DNA of 64,000 nt from Chitinophaga pinensis DSM 2588. GTDB taxonomy: Bacteria > Bacteroidota > Bacteroidia > Chitinophagales > Chitinophagaceae. The stretch lies in assembly GCF_000024005.1 (NCBI RefSeq), contig NC_013132.1, forward strand, positions 8,488,001 through 8,552,000. The letters run 5' to 3'. A program made the translations under genes and the position numbers. Shown one piece after another: positions 52,153 through 61,161 of this stretch (its first letter is position 1; the number at the start of each line of letters is the position of its first letter). The notes below the pieces were generated by a model. It was not told the origin of the DNA, ran no database searches, and saw nothing but the letters and a program-made list of their open reading frames with translations.

Positions 52153-54462
52153 ATGGGCGCACGTTTGGTTACTCGTCTTTCATTAATCACTGCATTATCA
52201 TTATGCACGCAGCTTTCCCTGCAGGCCCAGGACAAGAACCTGGTGCAGTATGTTAAACCTATTATCGGTACGGAGAAGATGGGACATACCTATCCCGGAG
52301 CCACTGTACCATTCGGAATGGTGCAACTGAGCCCGGAAACAGATACCCTCCCGTATGAGATGAACGGCCGCTACAACCCGGACGTTTATAAATACTGTGC
52401 AGGATACCAGTATGTAGATAAAACCATTACAGGCTTCAGCCATACGCACTTCAGCGGTACGGGCCACTCTGATCTGGGAGATTTCCTGATCATGCCGACT
52501 ACCGGTAAGCTGCTCCTGAACCCTGGTACAGCGACAAATCCGGAAACAGGTTATCGCTCTACCTTCTCACATGATAACGAAGTAGCCGAAGCGGACTACT
52601 ATAAAGTAAAACTCGATAAATATAATATCACGGCCGAACTGACCACCACCAACCGTGTGGGCTTTCACCAGTATACCTTTGCCGAAGCGACAGACCAGGC
52701 GCATATCATCCTGGACCTGATGGCGGGCATCTATAACTATGGCAACAAGAATGTATGGACATTCGTAAGAGTAGAAAACGATACGCTGATCACCGGTTAT
52801 CGTCAGACTAACGGATGGGCGCGTACGAGGACAGAATATTTTGCAATGTCCTTCTCCAAACCGATCTCTCAGTATGGTCATCAGAACTATGCAAATGATG
52901 TATACAAGGGTTTCTGGCGCAAGTTTGATGTAGCGCACAACTTCCCCGAAATGGCCGGCCGTCAGATCAGGGCCTGGTTTGATTTCAAAGTGCAGGCAGG
53001 TGAAAAAATCAAGATCAAGTTTGCCCTGTCTCCGGTAAGCACCGAAGGAGCACTGGCTAACCTGCGTGCGGAAATACCAGGATGGGATTTCGATAAAGTA
53101 AAACAGGATGGTCAGGCACAATGGAACAAAGAACTGCATAAAGTGACTGCTCAGCTGAACAGCAATGACGAGATGATTAATTTCTATACGGCGATGTACC
53201 ACGCCTTTCTCAGTCCTACCACTTACATGGACATTGATGGCAGCTACCGTGGCCTGGATCAGAATAATCATAAAGCAGAAGGCTTTACCAACTATACGAC
53301 TTTCTCTCTGTGGGATACTTACAGAGCACTGCATCCTTTATTCAACGTTATCCAGCCTAAGCGTAACGCTGACATGGTACAGTCTCTGCTTGCACACTAT
53401 GACCAAAGCGTACAGCATATGTTACCGGTATGGTCTCATTATGCTAATGAGAACTGGTGTATGATCGGTTATCACAGCGTATCACTGATAGCAGATGCCA
53501 TCATCAAAGGCAACGCGCCTTTTGATCAGGAAAAAGCACTGGAAGCCTGTGTAACAACAGCAAGACATCGTAGCTACGATGGGATCGGTTATTACATTGA
53601 CAAAGGTTATGTACCGGAAGATAAGAGCGGTGCATCAGTATCCAAAACACTGGAATATGCATATGATGACTGGTGTATCGCACAGATCGCAAAGAAACTG
53701 GGCAAACAGGATATCTATGACGAATTTATCAAACGCTCTCTGAACTATAGCAATGTATATGACGCCAGCATTGGTTACATGCGCCCACGCCTGAATGATG
53801 GTACTTTCCGTGTTGCTTTCGATCCGCTGAAGACCGACAACCAGGGCTTCATTGAAGGAAATGCATGGAACTACAGCCTGTATGTACCACAATACCCTGC
53901 ACAGCTGATTGAGCTGAACGGTGGTAAAAAACGCTTCTCTAAACACCTGGATTCTCTGTTCACCATGCACCTGCCTGATGAATTCTTTGCAGAAACAGAA
54001 GATATCACCCGTGACGGTATCATCGGTAACTACGTACATGGTAACGAACCATCTCACCACGTGGCTTACCTTTACAACTGGACTGGCGAAGCATGGAAAA
54101 CACAGGAAAGAGTGCGTATGATCCTGAAGAAAATGTACCATCCAGGTGCAGATGGTCTGGGAGGAAACGATGACTGCGGACAAATGAGCGCATGGTACAT
54201 CTTTACCTCTCTGGGCTTCTATCCTGTATGTCCGGGATCAGATGAATACATCCTGGGTAGCCCTGCTGTAAAAGAAGCGAGTATTCAGCTGGAAAATGGT
54301 AAGACATTTACAGTAGAAGCGATCAATCAGAGTGACAAAAACGTATATGTACAGAAAGTGACCCTGAATGGTCAGCCTGTAACAAGAAATGCTATCAGCC
54401 ATGCTGATATCATGAACGGAGGCCGTCTGGTATTCCAGATGGGCGCCAAATCAAAGAAATAG
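52153..54462 (+). CDS. Glycoside hydrolase family 92 alpha-mannosidase, secreted
   Basis: A calcium-dependent inverting exo-alpha-mannosidase of 769 residues. A signal peptide (cut near SLQAQ, about residue 25) is followed by the N-terminal sandwich with VKPIIGTEKMGHTYPGATVPFGMVQ (split, about 35-60) and SHTHFSGTGHSDLGD near 98. The barrel has TFSLWDTYRALHPL near 375, the probable general acid Glu568 in FIEGNAWNYS, and base Asp in GNDDCGQMSAWY near 673. The ATG at 52153 is preferred over a TTG two codons before. TATTTTG at 52112-52118 may be its -7 box. A single gene between proB and a terminator; likely acts on alpha-1,2-mannosides. Confidence 0.94.
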   Translation: MGARLVTRLSLITALSLCTQLSLQAQDKNLVQYVKPIIGTEKMGHTYPGATVPFGMVQLSPETDTLPYEMNGRYNPDVYKYCAGYQYVDKTITGFSHTHFSGTGHSDLGDFLIMPTTGKLLLNPGTATNPETGYRSTFSHDNEVAEADYYKVKLDKYNITAELTTTNRVGFHQYTFAEATDQAHIILDLMAGIYNYGNKNVWTFVRVENDTLITGYRQTNGWARTRTEYFAMSFSKPISQYGHQNYANDVYKGFWRKFDVAHNFPEMAGRQIRAWFDFKVQAGEKIKIKFALSPVSTEGALANLRAEIPGWDFDKVKQDGQAQWNKELHKVTAQLNSNDEMINFYTAMYHAFLSPTTYMDIDGSYRGLDQNNHKAEGFTNYTTFSLWDTYRALHPLFNVIQPKRNADMVQSLLAHYDQSVQHMLPVWSHYANENWCMIGYHSVSLIADAIIKGNAPFDQEKALEACVTTARHRSYDGIGYYIDKGYVPEDKSGASVSKTLEYAYDDWCIAQIAKKLGKQDIYDEFIKRSLNYSNVYDASIGYMRPRLNDGTFRVAFDPLKTDNQGFIEGNAWNYSLYVPQYPAQLIELNGGKKRFSKHLDSLFTMHLPDEFFAETEDITRDGIIGNYVHGNEPSHHVAYLYNWTGEAWKTQERVRMILKKMYHPGADGLGGNDDCGQMSAWYIFTSLGFYPVCPGSDEYILGSPAVKEASIQLENGKTFTVEAINQSDKNVYVQKVTLNGQPVTRNAISHADIMNGGRLVFQMGAKSKK

Positions 54463-54480
54463 TCATTACCCGCATAAATG

Positions 54481-54522
54481 AAAGGGACGGATAAGAGGGA
54501 AATGCCTCTTGTTCGTCCCTTT
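54481..54522 (+). terminator. Terminator after the GH92 gene
   Basis: AAAGGGACG (54481-54489) and CGTCCCTTT (54514-54522) pair, with an inner AAGAGG/CCTCTT stem, then TTACTTTTTT follows. It lies 18 bases past the GH92 stop codon. Confidence 0.75.
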
Positions 54523-54561
54523 TACTTTTTTGTGTAAATTTATAAGTACTAACCCATACAT

Positions 54562-55074
54562 ATGAAAGCGATGCCACCCTCTTACAGCTTCAGGTTCCAC
54601 AACCTGGGCATTGGTGAAATACAGCTTGGAAAAAAGCCGGAACACATTCCGGGCATGTTACCTTTTCCCTCTTATGACTGTAAAAGCCATTTCCGCGTCT
54701 ATCCGGATCCCGCTCACTATCATGCCTTTACTGGTACCGCCAGAGGCACAATTGAACGGGATGACACCGGTATTGACCTGCAATACCTATTCACCGGTAT
54801 CAATGAAAGCGGATTCATAAACCGTATTTTTCTGTATCCACAGGAGGCCAACAAACAACTGGCATGGCGATTGAGCCAGTTATACGGCGAACCGTCCACC
54901 GGTCAGGCGCTGGCAGGAACGAAGAATGCCTGGATTACAGACAGCGAAACAGAGATAACACTATTCAGTCCAGCGGATGATAAAACAGCAGATACTGTCA
55001 TTGCTTTTCGCTTCTTTCATGATCTTCCGGCATTGAAGGAGTATATCATTGAAGGCAGCACGAAGTTGAAGTAA
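54562..55074 (+). CDS. Cytosolic protein of unknown function
   Basis: A 170-residue soluble protein, no signal peptide, no membrane segment. I do not recognise the family. The sequence has mixed beta and alpha character: GIGEIQLGKKPEHIPG near 16, a strand-rich centre (FTGTARGTIERDD, FINRIFLYPQ), and an amphipathic helix NKQLAWRLSQLYGEPSTGQ near 97. It starts right after the GH92 terminator and is followed by a hairpin and a long AT-rich gap, so it is transcribed alone. Codon use and GC match its neighbours, supporting a real gene. Confidence 0.7.
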   Translation: MKAMPPSYSFRFHNLGIGEIQLGKKPEHIPGMLPFPSYDCKSHFRVYPDPAHYHAFTGTARGTIERDDTGIDLQYLFTGINESGFINRIFLYPQEANKQLAWRLSQLYGEPSTGQALAGTKNAWITDSETEITLFSPADDKTADTVIAFRFFHDLPALKEYIIEGSTKLK

Positions 55075-55822
55075 TACAAAAGAAAAGGCCTGCTAAAAAG
55101 CAGGCCAGTTATGGTACTTTGGGGGGGACAATACAATTAGGGTTTTCAAAGGGTACAATATTTTAAATCAGCATTCAGGCTTAATTGCCTTCTCAATATT
55201 AGAGAAAATAAAGTTGATCTGACCTTCATGGAGAACGTAAACGAAGAATGCAGCACACATCCTTGAGTTACCTGTTATAACACGCAAAAAAACCACGGTA
55301 TAGCAAAACGCCTGTGACTCACACCAATAGCGCATTTTAAAGCGATAATTAACTGATAAACAGTATTTCCATTAGAGGTAAGTGGGGATAAAAAACCGGC
55401 AATAAATCAAGAGGAAATGTAGATTTACGCAAATACAAACTGCGTAAATCACTGTTGTTATATAACCGATGTTTCCCGGTAAGAAATCAGCCAATTTTCG
55501 ATTGTTATATAATAAGGGGGACATTCTGAACAAAAGCACACAGAAAAATCAGCAGTTACATGTGATTTTTTTTCACCACCGGTATTATGCGGTAAATTTA
55601 TACCGATATTCACGCAGTTTTAACTTCATATTAATACGAAATAAAAGCATAAATACACGGATTTTATATTAGATAAAACTATATATGATCTGATTATATA
55701 GTAATTATAAATTTCTCATGTTTGTAATGTTATGATAATCATAAACTTACAGCGAAATGCCCATGTTTTTAAACCTAGTTTTAGGTTGTTAACGAGATCA
55801 ATAAACCTAAAATACATATCTT
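55075..55822. other. 748-bp AT-rich non-coding gap with several repeats
   Basis: The longest gene-free stretch of the window. It holds: a GGCCTGCT/AGCAGGCC hairpin at 55087-55106, which on the minus strand is followed by TTTTCTTTT; a 55-codon minus-strand frame (55168-55335) ending before that hairpin; a perfect 10-bp inverted repeat GATTTACGCA/TGCGTAAATC (55422-55431, 55441-55450); direct copies of TGTTATATAA (55456, 55503); and AACCTA/TAGGTT near 55772-55787 with a third copy at 55805, before the next gene. A small RNA or short peptide gene on the minus strand is possible but unproven. Confidence 0.5.
55087..55106 (-). terminator. Hairpin with U-tract on the minus strand
   Basis: GGCCTGCT and AGCAGGCC enclose AAAA. 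The T-rich tail (TTTTCTTTTG) is on the minus strand, so it would end a leftward transcript coming from the AT-rich gap. It lies 12 bases past the stop codon of the rightward gene and may also serve that gene weakly. Confidence 0.5.
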
Positions 55823-56281
55823 ATGTCAGCCGCAAAAATCATGAAAGCAGGTCAGTTCGTAGATAACAAGCATGTGTCAATGTTACGAGAAAACTATAGA
55901 GAAAACAGATGGAGAGCTAATTCTGAGCGTCTTGGAAAACCTGATTCTCTGAGCGTATGGTACAGCCTGGACGAGCTGAAGCAATATATCGAGACTGCAG
56001 AAGCGGCAGGTGCAGATGGCATCAGGGTTTATTTCGGGGCATACCCATCCGTTTTCCCGGAAAACGTCTTACTCGAGGACAGACAGACAATAGCTTTTGT
56101 TGCTACACAGCAGAAAGCTAGTCAGACCGGTAAAACCGAAAATAAAGACATGTATGTTTCTACACCAAACGGACCGGAGATAATAGCATTCAACTTCGGA
56201 TTGCCTTGTCCACCCTACTGTACAGGCGATCCAAAAAGACCTGTTCACAAAATTGCAGAGCTGCAGCTTTCCAAAATGTAA
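55823..56281 (+). CDS. Conserved-looking small soluble protein of unknown function
   Basis: A 152-residue protein without signal peptide or membrane segment. I cannot name the family. It has a basic N-terminal helix (ENYRENRWRANSERLG), a Trp-Tyr turn (SVWYSLDELKQYIETAEAAG) and a striking ADGIRVYFGAYP motif near 70-82, then a loop with two Cys (GLPCPPYCTGDP) near 132 that could bind a metal or form a disulfide. It has its own leader with AACCTA repeats and a strong terminator. It lies just before the membrane protein/kinase/response-regulator genes, which makes a signalling role or target relation worth testing. Confidence 0.7.
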   Translation: MSAAKIMKAGQFVDNKHVSMLRENYRENRWRANSERLGKPDSLSVWYSLDELKQYIETAEAAGADGIRVYFGAYPSVFPENVLLEDRQTIAFVATQQKASQTGKTENKDMYVSTPNGPEIIAFNFGLPCPPYCTGDPKRPVHKIAELQLSKM

Positions 56282-56315
56282 CGTTTCCCCATCCATATAA
56301 AATCATGTTCTAAGC

Positions 56316-56345
56316 CTGCCGGATATACCATCCGGCAGTTTTTTT
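56316..56345 (+). terminator. Intrinsic terminator
   Basis: CTGCCGGA and TCCGGCAG pair around TATACCA and are followed by T7. A textbook terminator 35 bases past the stop codon at 56281. Confidence 0.9.
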
Positions 56346-56456
56346 AATAGGCATGAAACTATCTTATCTCCACTTTTACTAATTTACCATCCGCATTAAA
56401 GTCATTAGTAACAGTTTAAACATCTGCCACCAATAATCTATGTCCTGCGTACATAC

Positions 56457-57131
56457 ATGCTCGTGTTTTCTCATACGTCTCTATATCAGTTACCTATGCA
56501 TGTATTAATCATTATTATCTGTTTTATCACGGCATTGCTGGCTAAACTTCAGAAAGATCCTCCGCGGTACCTGAACTCGTTCATTATATATATACTGGTG
56601 ACTATTATTGTGGAAGTTGTGGCCTGGTGGTATAGCATTCATAACATACGAAACCTGATCTTTTATAACTTATATGCAATCATCAACTTTACCTATCTGA
56701 TCTTCCTGCTCCGTTCCTTTATGACAAATGCGAGACTGGTCAAGGTAATGGGAGTATTAATGTTTGCATATCCGATATTGGCACTGATTAACCTGCTGCT
56801 CATTCAGGGAACTAACACCATTTTTAATACTTATACTTTCCTATCGGGTTGTGTCATAGTAGTAACAGCCAGTGTCTGCTACTTCTATGAACGTATTAAA
56901 TATCCAGGACCGCATAGCTTACTAAAGGAACCCCCGTTCTGGGTATCCACTGGTTTGCTCTTTTTTTACACCTGCAGTCCGCCACTGACGGGAGTTATCA
57001 ATGCCATATCATTAATGCCATTTTATAACTTAAAGACACTTTATTTCATCAACCTTATGGTAAATATTATCCTATATTTATTGTTTAGCATTTCGTTCAT
57101 ATGCAATCTGATTTTCAGGAGGTATTCCTAG
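56457..57131 (+). CDS. Multi-pass membrane protein linked to a two-component system
   Basis: A 224-residue protein with six to seven membrane segments and short loops; no soluble domain. The pattern (FYNLYAIINFTYLIFLLRSFM in the middle, TLYFINLMVNIILYLLF at the end) recalls unassigned Bacteroidota integral membrane proteins that sit next to histidine kinases. Translation could also begin at the ATG at 56496, which removes a short polar lead. Its last 31 bases overlap the kinase gene, so it is very likely made with it and may be its sensory input. Family not named. Confidence 0.75.
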   Translation: MLVFSHTSLYQLPMHVLIIIICFITALLAKLQKDPPRYLNSFIIYILVTIIVEVVAWWYSIHNIRNLIFYNLYAIINFTYLIFLLRSFMTNARLVKVMGVLMFAYPILALINLLLIQGTNTIFNTYTFLSGCVIVVTASVCYFYERIKYPGPHSLLKEPPFWVSTGLLFFYTCSPPLTGVINAISLMPFYNLKTLYFINLMVNIILYLLFSISFICNLIFRRYS

Positions 57132-57937
57132 TCATTTTTACGTCCCTCTTCCTGCTTGTCTTACTGGTGGGCTTCATTGTTATTATGTTGATACTGAATC
57201 AAAAAAGCAGGCAGGCACAGGCGCAGGAACTTAGGCTGATGAAAGAAAGGTATGAACAGGAACTATTGAAATCACAACTGGAAATCCAGGAAAATGTATT
57301 TGGTCACCTTTCCCAGGAAATACATGATAATATCGGACAGTCGCTCACCTTCGTAGCACTTTCCCTGTTAACCGTACCAGTTGAAAATAACAGTGAGGCA
57401 CATGAATATATAGAAGAGAGCAGAAAAGCTTTACAGAAAGCGATCACAGAATTAAGAGATCTTTCCCGCAGTTTACACACAGACCGCGTTACTGAAATAG
57501 GCCTTGCCAACTCTATCGACTTCGAGCTGGAGAGACTGAAAAGGACCAATTTGTACGAAACTTCTTTTAATTTTGCCGACGTAAGGAACCTGCTGGACCA
57601 TCAGACCGAGATTATACTTTTCCGCATTGTACAGGAAATGCTCAATAACATTGTCAAACATGCAAAAGCCACTAAGGTAGAAGTCCGGCTTTCCCATAAA
57701 ACAGATATCATCATTCTGGAAATCAAGGATAATGGTGTAGGCTTCGATCCTGAAGCACTGTTTGCAAAACAGGAAAGATTGAAAGGCCTTGGGTTAATGA
57801 ACATAAAAAAACGGGCCTCCCTGATAGGAGGCACATTCCATATCAATAGTGCGAAAAATAGCGGAACAGCCATTCGGATCACTATACCCATAAACAAAGA
57901 GTCATTACATGAGCATAACCAGGAAAGCGAAATATAG
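57101..57937 (+). CDS. Sensor histidine kinase, HisKA_3 (NarX/DesK-like)
   Basis: A 278-residue kinase with one membrane segment (about 8-32) and almost no periplasmic part, so sensing must come from the membrane or a partner. A coiled-coil (about 35-65, KSRQAQAQELRLMKERYEQE) leads to the phospho-acceptor His75 in LSQEIHDNIGQSL. The ATPase domain has the N box QEMLNNIVKHAKA near 185, DNGVGFD near 214 and GLGLMNIKKRA near 235. Overlaps with the membrane protein gene (31 bases) and the response regulator gene (29 bases) indicate coupled translation of all three. Confidence 0.94.
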   Translation: MQSDFQEVFLVIFTSLFLLVLLVGFIVIMLILNQKSRQAQAQELRLMKERYEQELLKSQLEIQENVFGHLSQEIHDNIGQSLTFVALSLLTVPVENNSEAHEYIEESRKALQKAITELRDLSRSLHTDRVTEIGLANSIDFELERLKRTNLYETSFNFADVRNLLDHQTEIILFRIVQEMLNNIVKHAKATKVEVRLSHKTDIIILEIKDNGVGFDPEALFAKQERLKGLGLMNIKKRASLIGGTFHINSAKNSGTAIRITIPINKESLHEHNQESEI

Positions 57938-58586
57938 TGTTGCTATTGCCGACGACCATGTACTGGTAAGAAAAGCGCTTGGCAGGCTGATTAATACTTT
58001 TACGGATTACTTCATCCTCTTTGAAGCCAGCAACGGCGAAGAAGTAATCAAGATCATCAATAACCGTGAGTTACAGTTACCTGATATACTCATACTTGAC
58101 GTGAACATGCCAGGCATGAACGGTTACGAAACCGCTGCCTGGATCAATAACCATTTCCCTCAGATCAAAGTACTCGCGCTCTCAATGCTCAATGATGAGT
58201 CGGTCATTATCAAAATGCTTAAATCAGGTGCAAAAGGTTATATCATGAAGAATGTAGAACCGGATGATCTCAAAGAAGCATTTGATTCTATTATAAAGAA
58301 AGACTTTTATCTGCCCGATTATATCTCCGGAAAAGTCATCTCCGGTCTGCAGAAAGACGTATTATCTCTCAGTGAGAAGATCGAACTGACGCCAAAGGAA
58401 AAGACATTCCTGCAATTCCTCTGTACCGAACTTTCTTACAAGGAAATTGCCCAGAAAATGTTCGTCAGTCCACGTACCATCGATGATTATAAAAGCAGCC
58501 TCTGCGACAAACTGAAGGTAAAGACCCGCGTCGGACTCGTCATCTTCGGTATCAGATACGGTCTGATAGATATTAACACAGACTAA
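57909..58586 (+). CDS. Response regulator, NarL/LuxR family
   Basis: A 225-residue DNA-binding regulator. The receiver domain has Asp15-Asp16, phospho-acceptor Asp64 (LILDVNMPG), and Lys114 (GYIMKN). The output domain is a LuxR-type helix-turn-helix (about 158-220: LTPKEKTFLQFL, SYKEIAQKMFVSPRTIDDYKS). It is paired with the overlapping kinase gene. Its last four bases overlap the converging GH154-like gene. Target genes are unknown. Confidence 0.95.
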   Translation: MSITRKAKYSVAIADDHVLVRKALGRLINTFTDYFILFEASNGEEVIKIINNRELQLPDILILDVNMPGMNGYETAAWINNHFPQIKVLALSMLNDESVIIKMLKSGAKGYIMKNVEPDDLKEAFDSIIKKDFYLPDYISGKVISGLQKDVLSLSEKIELTPKEKTFLQFLCTELSYKEIAQKMFVSPRTIDDYKSSLCDKLKVKTRVGLVIFGIRYGLIDINTD

Positions 58587-59839
58587 AGCGCATGATCTTT
58601 TTTTACTGCCTTACCCGACCATGCTTTTTGGGCCGTCCACTCTTCCGGAGCCGCTGTCCAGAAAGTATGGTCTGCCGGCAGCCCCAATGCTAAAAATCCC
58701 GTCGTACAGAGGTATAAACTGCCCGTAGAAGTATACACATCCGCTATCTCCGGCTGATGTCCGCAAAAACCCAGCTGCAACCAGCCTTTCTTATCAAACG
58801 TACCTTCCGCTTCAAATATCCGCTTTATCACAGCTGTTAATGCCGCTCTTACCTGACCCGGTGTCAGCGTAGCGGGTAACTGCTCATGTAAGGCCAGCTG
58901 TACCAATGGCTGAAAAACCGCATTACGGTAAGTCATAGAACGTCCCACAACCGGGAATGTACCTTCCGGAGAGATCTGCCGCTCCTGTATCTCCCCGTAA
59001 CGCTGCATCCTGCTAATAGCCTGCTCATAGTCTTTCAGCGGCGCTTTGCGGGCGTCTGACAAGACCTTCAATATATCTGTCAGCATCGGCTGAATCACAA
59101 AACCATTGTAATAATCAAAGTGGAAATCCGTCCCGTCTCCGTACATCCCGTCACCTTTATACCACTCCTGGTGTTTCTTCACCGCATAATCCACCCGCAT
59201 ACCGTCCCACTCCTCTCCAAATAACAATAATGCCGCCTCTATGATACCCGCAAACAACAGCCAGTTATTATACCCCGGTCGAATGCTGCGCAGGCTTTTG
59301 AAGCCCGCTATTACCTGTTGTTTCACCGTATCGGGTAAGGGCTGCCATAGCTGTTTGGGGGCGCGGATAAATGCATGTGCCAGAAAGGCGCCATCTACCA
59401 GCGGCTGGCCATCAAACTGTCCCGTAAAATTCATCTGATCGGGACCGCCAGGTTGCACTCCCTGTGCGGTTGCCTTCAACGCATATTCGATAAAACGAGC
59501 CCTTATTTTGCCCTCTTCTGTTCCATCTGCACCCAGTTCCAGCCAGGGAGCAATACCGGCCATAGTACGGCCAAAAACCTCTAAATAAGTCACTTTTTCC
59601 ACAGGCTTGTTATATCCCGGCGCTACCTCCAGCGGCATCTGCTGACGTAGTTGTCCTGCGCTCAGTGATTTCATGACCGGCTCCGCAATACGGGCCAGCA
59701 ACTGTACCCAATACTCACGGTCTGCCTGTATTGCAACAATTCCTGCCGGCTTACTATCAGCCAGCAGGAATTGTCCTGGTTGTACCGCCCCTGCCATACC
59801 GGCCAGGGGAAAAGCTTTTATAAAATGACGTCTGTGCAT
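58583..59839 (-). CDS. DUF2264 (GH154-like) protein, exported, putative beta-glucuronidase
   Basis: A 418-residue protein with a twin-arginine-like signal (MHRRHFIKAFPLAG), suggesting export by the Tat route. The remainder is an all-helical barrel of the DUF2264 family, with YLEVFGRTMAGIAPWLEL near 84, QPLVDGAFLAHAFIRAP near 144, NNWLLFAGIIEAALL near 191 and DGTDFHFDYYNGFVIQPM near 232. The family was recently made GH154, with beta-glucuronidase activity in studied members (from memory). Its ATG overlaps the GH88 stop codon by one base, so both enzymes are made together and likely act in turn on uronic-acid-containing oligosaccharides. Confidence 0.85.
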   Translation of the reverse strand: MHRRHFIKAFPLAGMAGAVQPGQFLLADSKPAGIVAIQADREYWVQLLARIAEPVMKSLSAGQLRQQMPLEVAPGYNKPVEKVTYLEVFGRTMAGIAPWLELGADGTEEGKIRARFIEYALKATAQGVQPGGPDQMNFTGQFDGQPLVDGAFLAHAFIRAPKQLWQPLPDTVKQQVIAGFKSLRSIRPGYNNWLLFAGIIEAALLLFGEEWDGMRVDYAVKKHQEWYKGDGMYGDGTDFHFDYYNGFVIQPMLTDILKVLSDARKAPLKDYEQAISRMQRYGEIQERQISPEGTFPVVGRSMTYRNAVFQPLVQLALHEQLPATLTPGQVRAALTAVIKRIFEAEGTFDKKGWLQLGFCGHQPEIADVYTSTGSLYLCTTGFLALGLPADHTFWTAAPEEWTAQKAWSGKAVKKDHAL

Positions 59840-61038
59840 TATTTAGCCCATTGCTTGTACCGTAATAGTGCTTCTACAAAGTAATAATCTGCATAAGTCA
59901 GTGGTACATCCACTTCTGATTTATGTGGAATGGATCCTACACTGTGCATCAGGATGAAGTTGTTATTCTCTCCCTCTTTCGCCAGGTAAGCCGGACTCGC
60001 CAGACTTTCCAGCATTTTCTCCGCAGCATTCCAGTAACGTGTGGAAGTCGCCCCTTTCGTGTAACGGCTCAGTTCCAGTAATGCAGATGCTGCTACCGCA
60101 CCTGCTGAAGCATCTCTCGGTGCATTCGGAATGCCAGGCGCATCGTAGTCCCAGTAAGGGATCAGATCTTCCGGCATACGCGGATGATTCAGGATATAAT
60201 CAGCAATATGCTGCGCCTGTGCCAGATAAGCTTTGTCTTTGGTATCACGATACATCATGGTGTAACCATACAGGCCCCATGCTTGTCCACGGGACCAGGC
60301 AGATGTATCATTTGCACCCTGTGCTGTATTTCTGGCCAGTACAGCACCGGTGGTACTGTCATAACCAATTACATGATAAGAACTGTAGTCTTTTCTATAA
60401 TGATGTTTAATAGTTGTATTCGCATGTGTACGTGCAATACGGTCAAAAGAAGGATCCTTGCTCACACGGGTCGCCCAGTTCAGCAACTCCAGGTTCATCA
60501 TATTATCAATGATCACCGGAAACTGCCATTTGCCATGATCCCATGATTTGATGCAACCTACTTTGGGATTAAAGCGGGTAGACAAGGAACGCGCACTTGT
60601 CAGCAACACTTCTTTATACTTCGGATCTTTAGTAATACGATATGCGTTTCCTGCGCTGCAATACAACATAAATCCAAGGTCATGCGTCCCTTTATTATTC
60701 TTCTCTACCTCCACCTGTGCCGTACGTTTCAATGCTTCCTGCTTCAGGGTATTATCTTTGGAATATTCATACAAATACCACAGTGTACCGGGATAAAAAC
60801 CTGCGGTCCACCAATTCGTCTTTGCTGTAACAAAACTGCCATCTTCATTATTGGTTGTACGTGGCAATACGCTGTCAGGCACATGCTGCATCATCAGCTT
60901 GTACTGACGTACTGCCAAGTCCAGCGTTTTGTTGGCAGTAGCAATGAGTTCCTGTTTTCGGTTGCTCTGCTGAGCATACCCTGTTGTAATGGCGCCCGTA
61001 AGCAGGCATGTACAGAATAGGAGTGATAGTTTTTTCAT
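59839..61038 (-). CDS. Glycoside hydrolase family 88 unsaturated glucuronyl hydrolase
   Basis: Hydrates the double bond of the unsaturated uronic acid that polysaccharide lyases leave on oligosaccharides, which releases it. The protein has 399 residues from the start at 61038 (MKKLSLLFC), with a signal peptide cut near GYAQQ; a longer frame starts at 61101 but lacks sense. Catalytic Asp120 (GTHDLGFM) and Asp178 (IIDNMMNLELL) are in place, and WWTAGFYPG near 76 and SWSRGQAWGLYGY near 255 are typical. A LacI-type operator lies 59 bases upstream. First gene of the pair with the GH154-like gene. Confidence 0.94.
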   Translation of the reverse strand: MKKLSLLFCTCLLTGAITTGYAQQSNRKQELIATANKTLDLAVRQYKLMMQHVPDSVLPRTTNNEDGSFVTAKTNWWTAGFYPGTLWYLYEYSKDNTLKQEALKRTAQVEVEKNNKGTHDLGFMLYCSAGNAYRITKDPKYKEVLLTSARSLSTRFNPKVGCIKSWDHGKWQFPVIIDNMMNLELLNWATRVSKDPSFDRIARTHANTTIKHHYRKDYSSYHVIGYDSTTGAVLARNTAQGANDTSAWSRGQAWGLYGYTMMYRDTKDKAYLAQAQHIADYILNHPRMPEDLIPYWDYDAPGIPNAPRDASAGAVAASALLELSRYTKGATSTRYWNAAEKMLESLASPAYLAKEGENNNFILMHSVGSIPHKSEVDVPLTYADYYFVEALLRYKQWAK

Positions 61039-61059
61039 CTCGTGTAATTTTATTACCCG

Positions 61060-61110
61060 CACTACAAATTGTACGGTTATTAACCAATTATTTCTACGCA
61101 ATCGTTTGCA
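61060..61110 (-). promoter_or_regulatory. LacI-type operator and promoter upstream of GH88
   Basis: On the minus strand TGCAAACGATTGCG (61097-61110) matches the general LacI-family operator TGnAAnCGnTTnCA in all but the last base, with the central CG. TACAATTTG (about 61062-61070), near the -7 consensus with one extra base, lies between it and the GH88 start. The LacI-family gene itself is 52 bases upstream of the operator, so local repression is likely. Confidence 0.6.
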
Positions 61111-61130
61111 TATATGTATAAAAGAAAAGC

Positions 61131-61158
61131 AGGGTTGCTGTTGATTAACAGCAACCCT
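61131..61158 (-). terminator. Terminator of the LacI-family gene
   Basis: AGGGTTGCTGTT (61131-61142) and AACAGCAACCCT (61147-61158) are perfect reverse complements around GATT. On the minus strand CTGCTTTTCTTTTA follows. It lies four bases past the LacI stop codon and insulates the GH88 promoter. Confidence 0.85.
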
Positions 61159-61161
61159 ACC

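Noticed and set aside
55168..55335. Minus-strand frame of 55 codons before an orphan terminator
   Set aside because: Kept only as part of a finding: codon pattern is weak and it has five Cys without a recognisable arrangement, so it is not listed as a gene.
55469..55672. Plus-strand frame of 67 codons in the AT-rich gap
   Set aside because: Composition follows the AT-rich DNA (Asn, Ile, Tyr, Lys), no leader, no conserved motif; probably chance.
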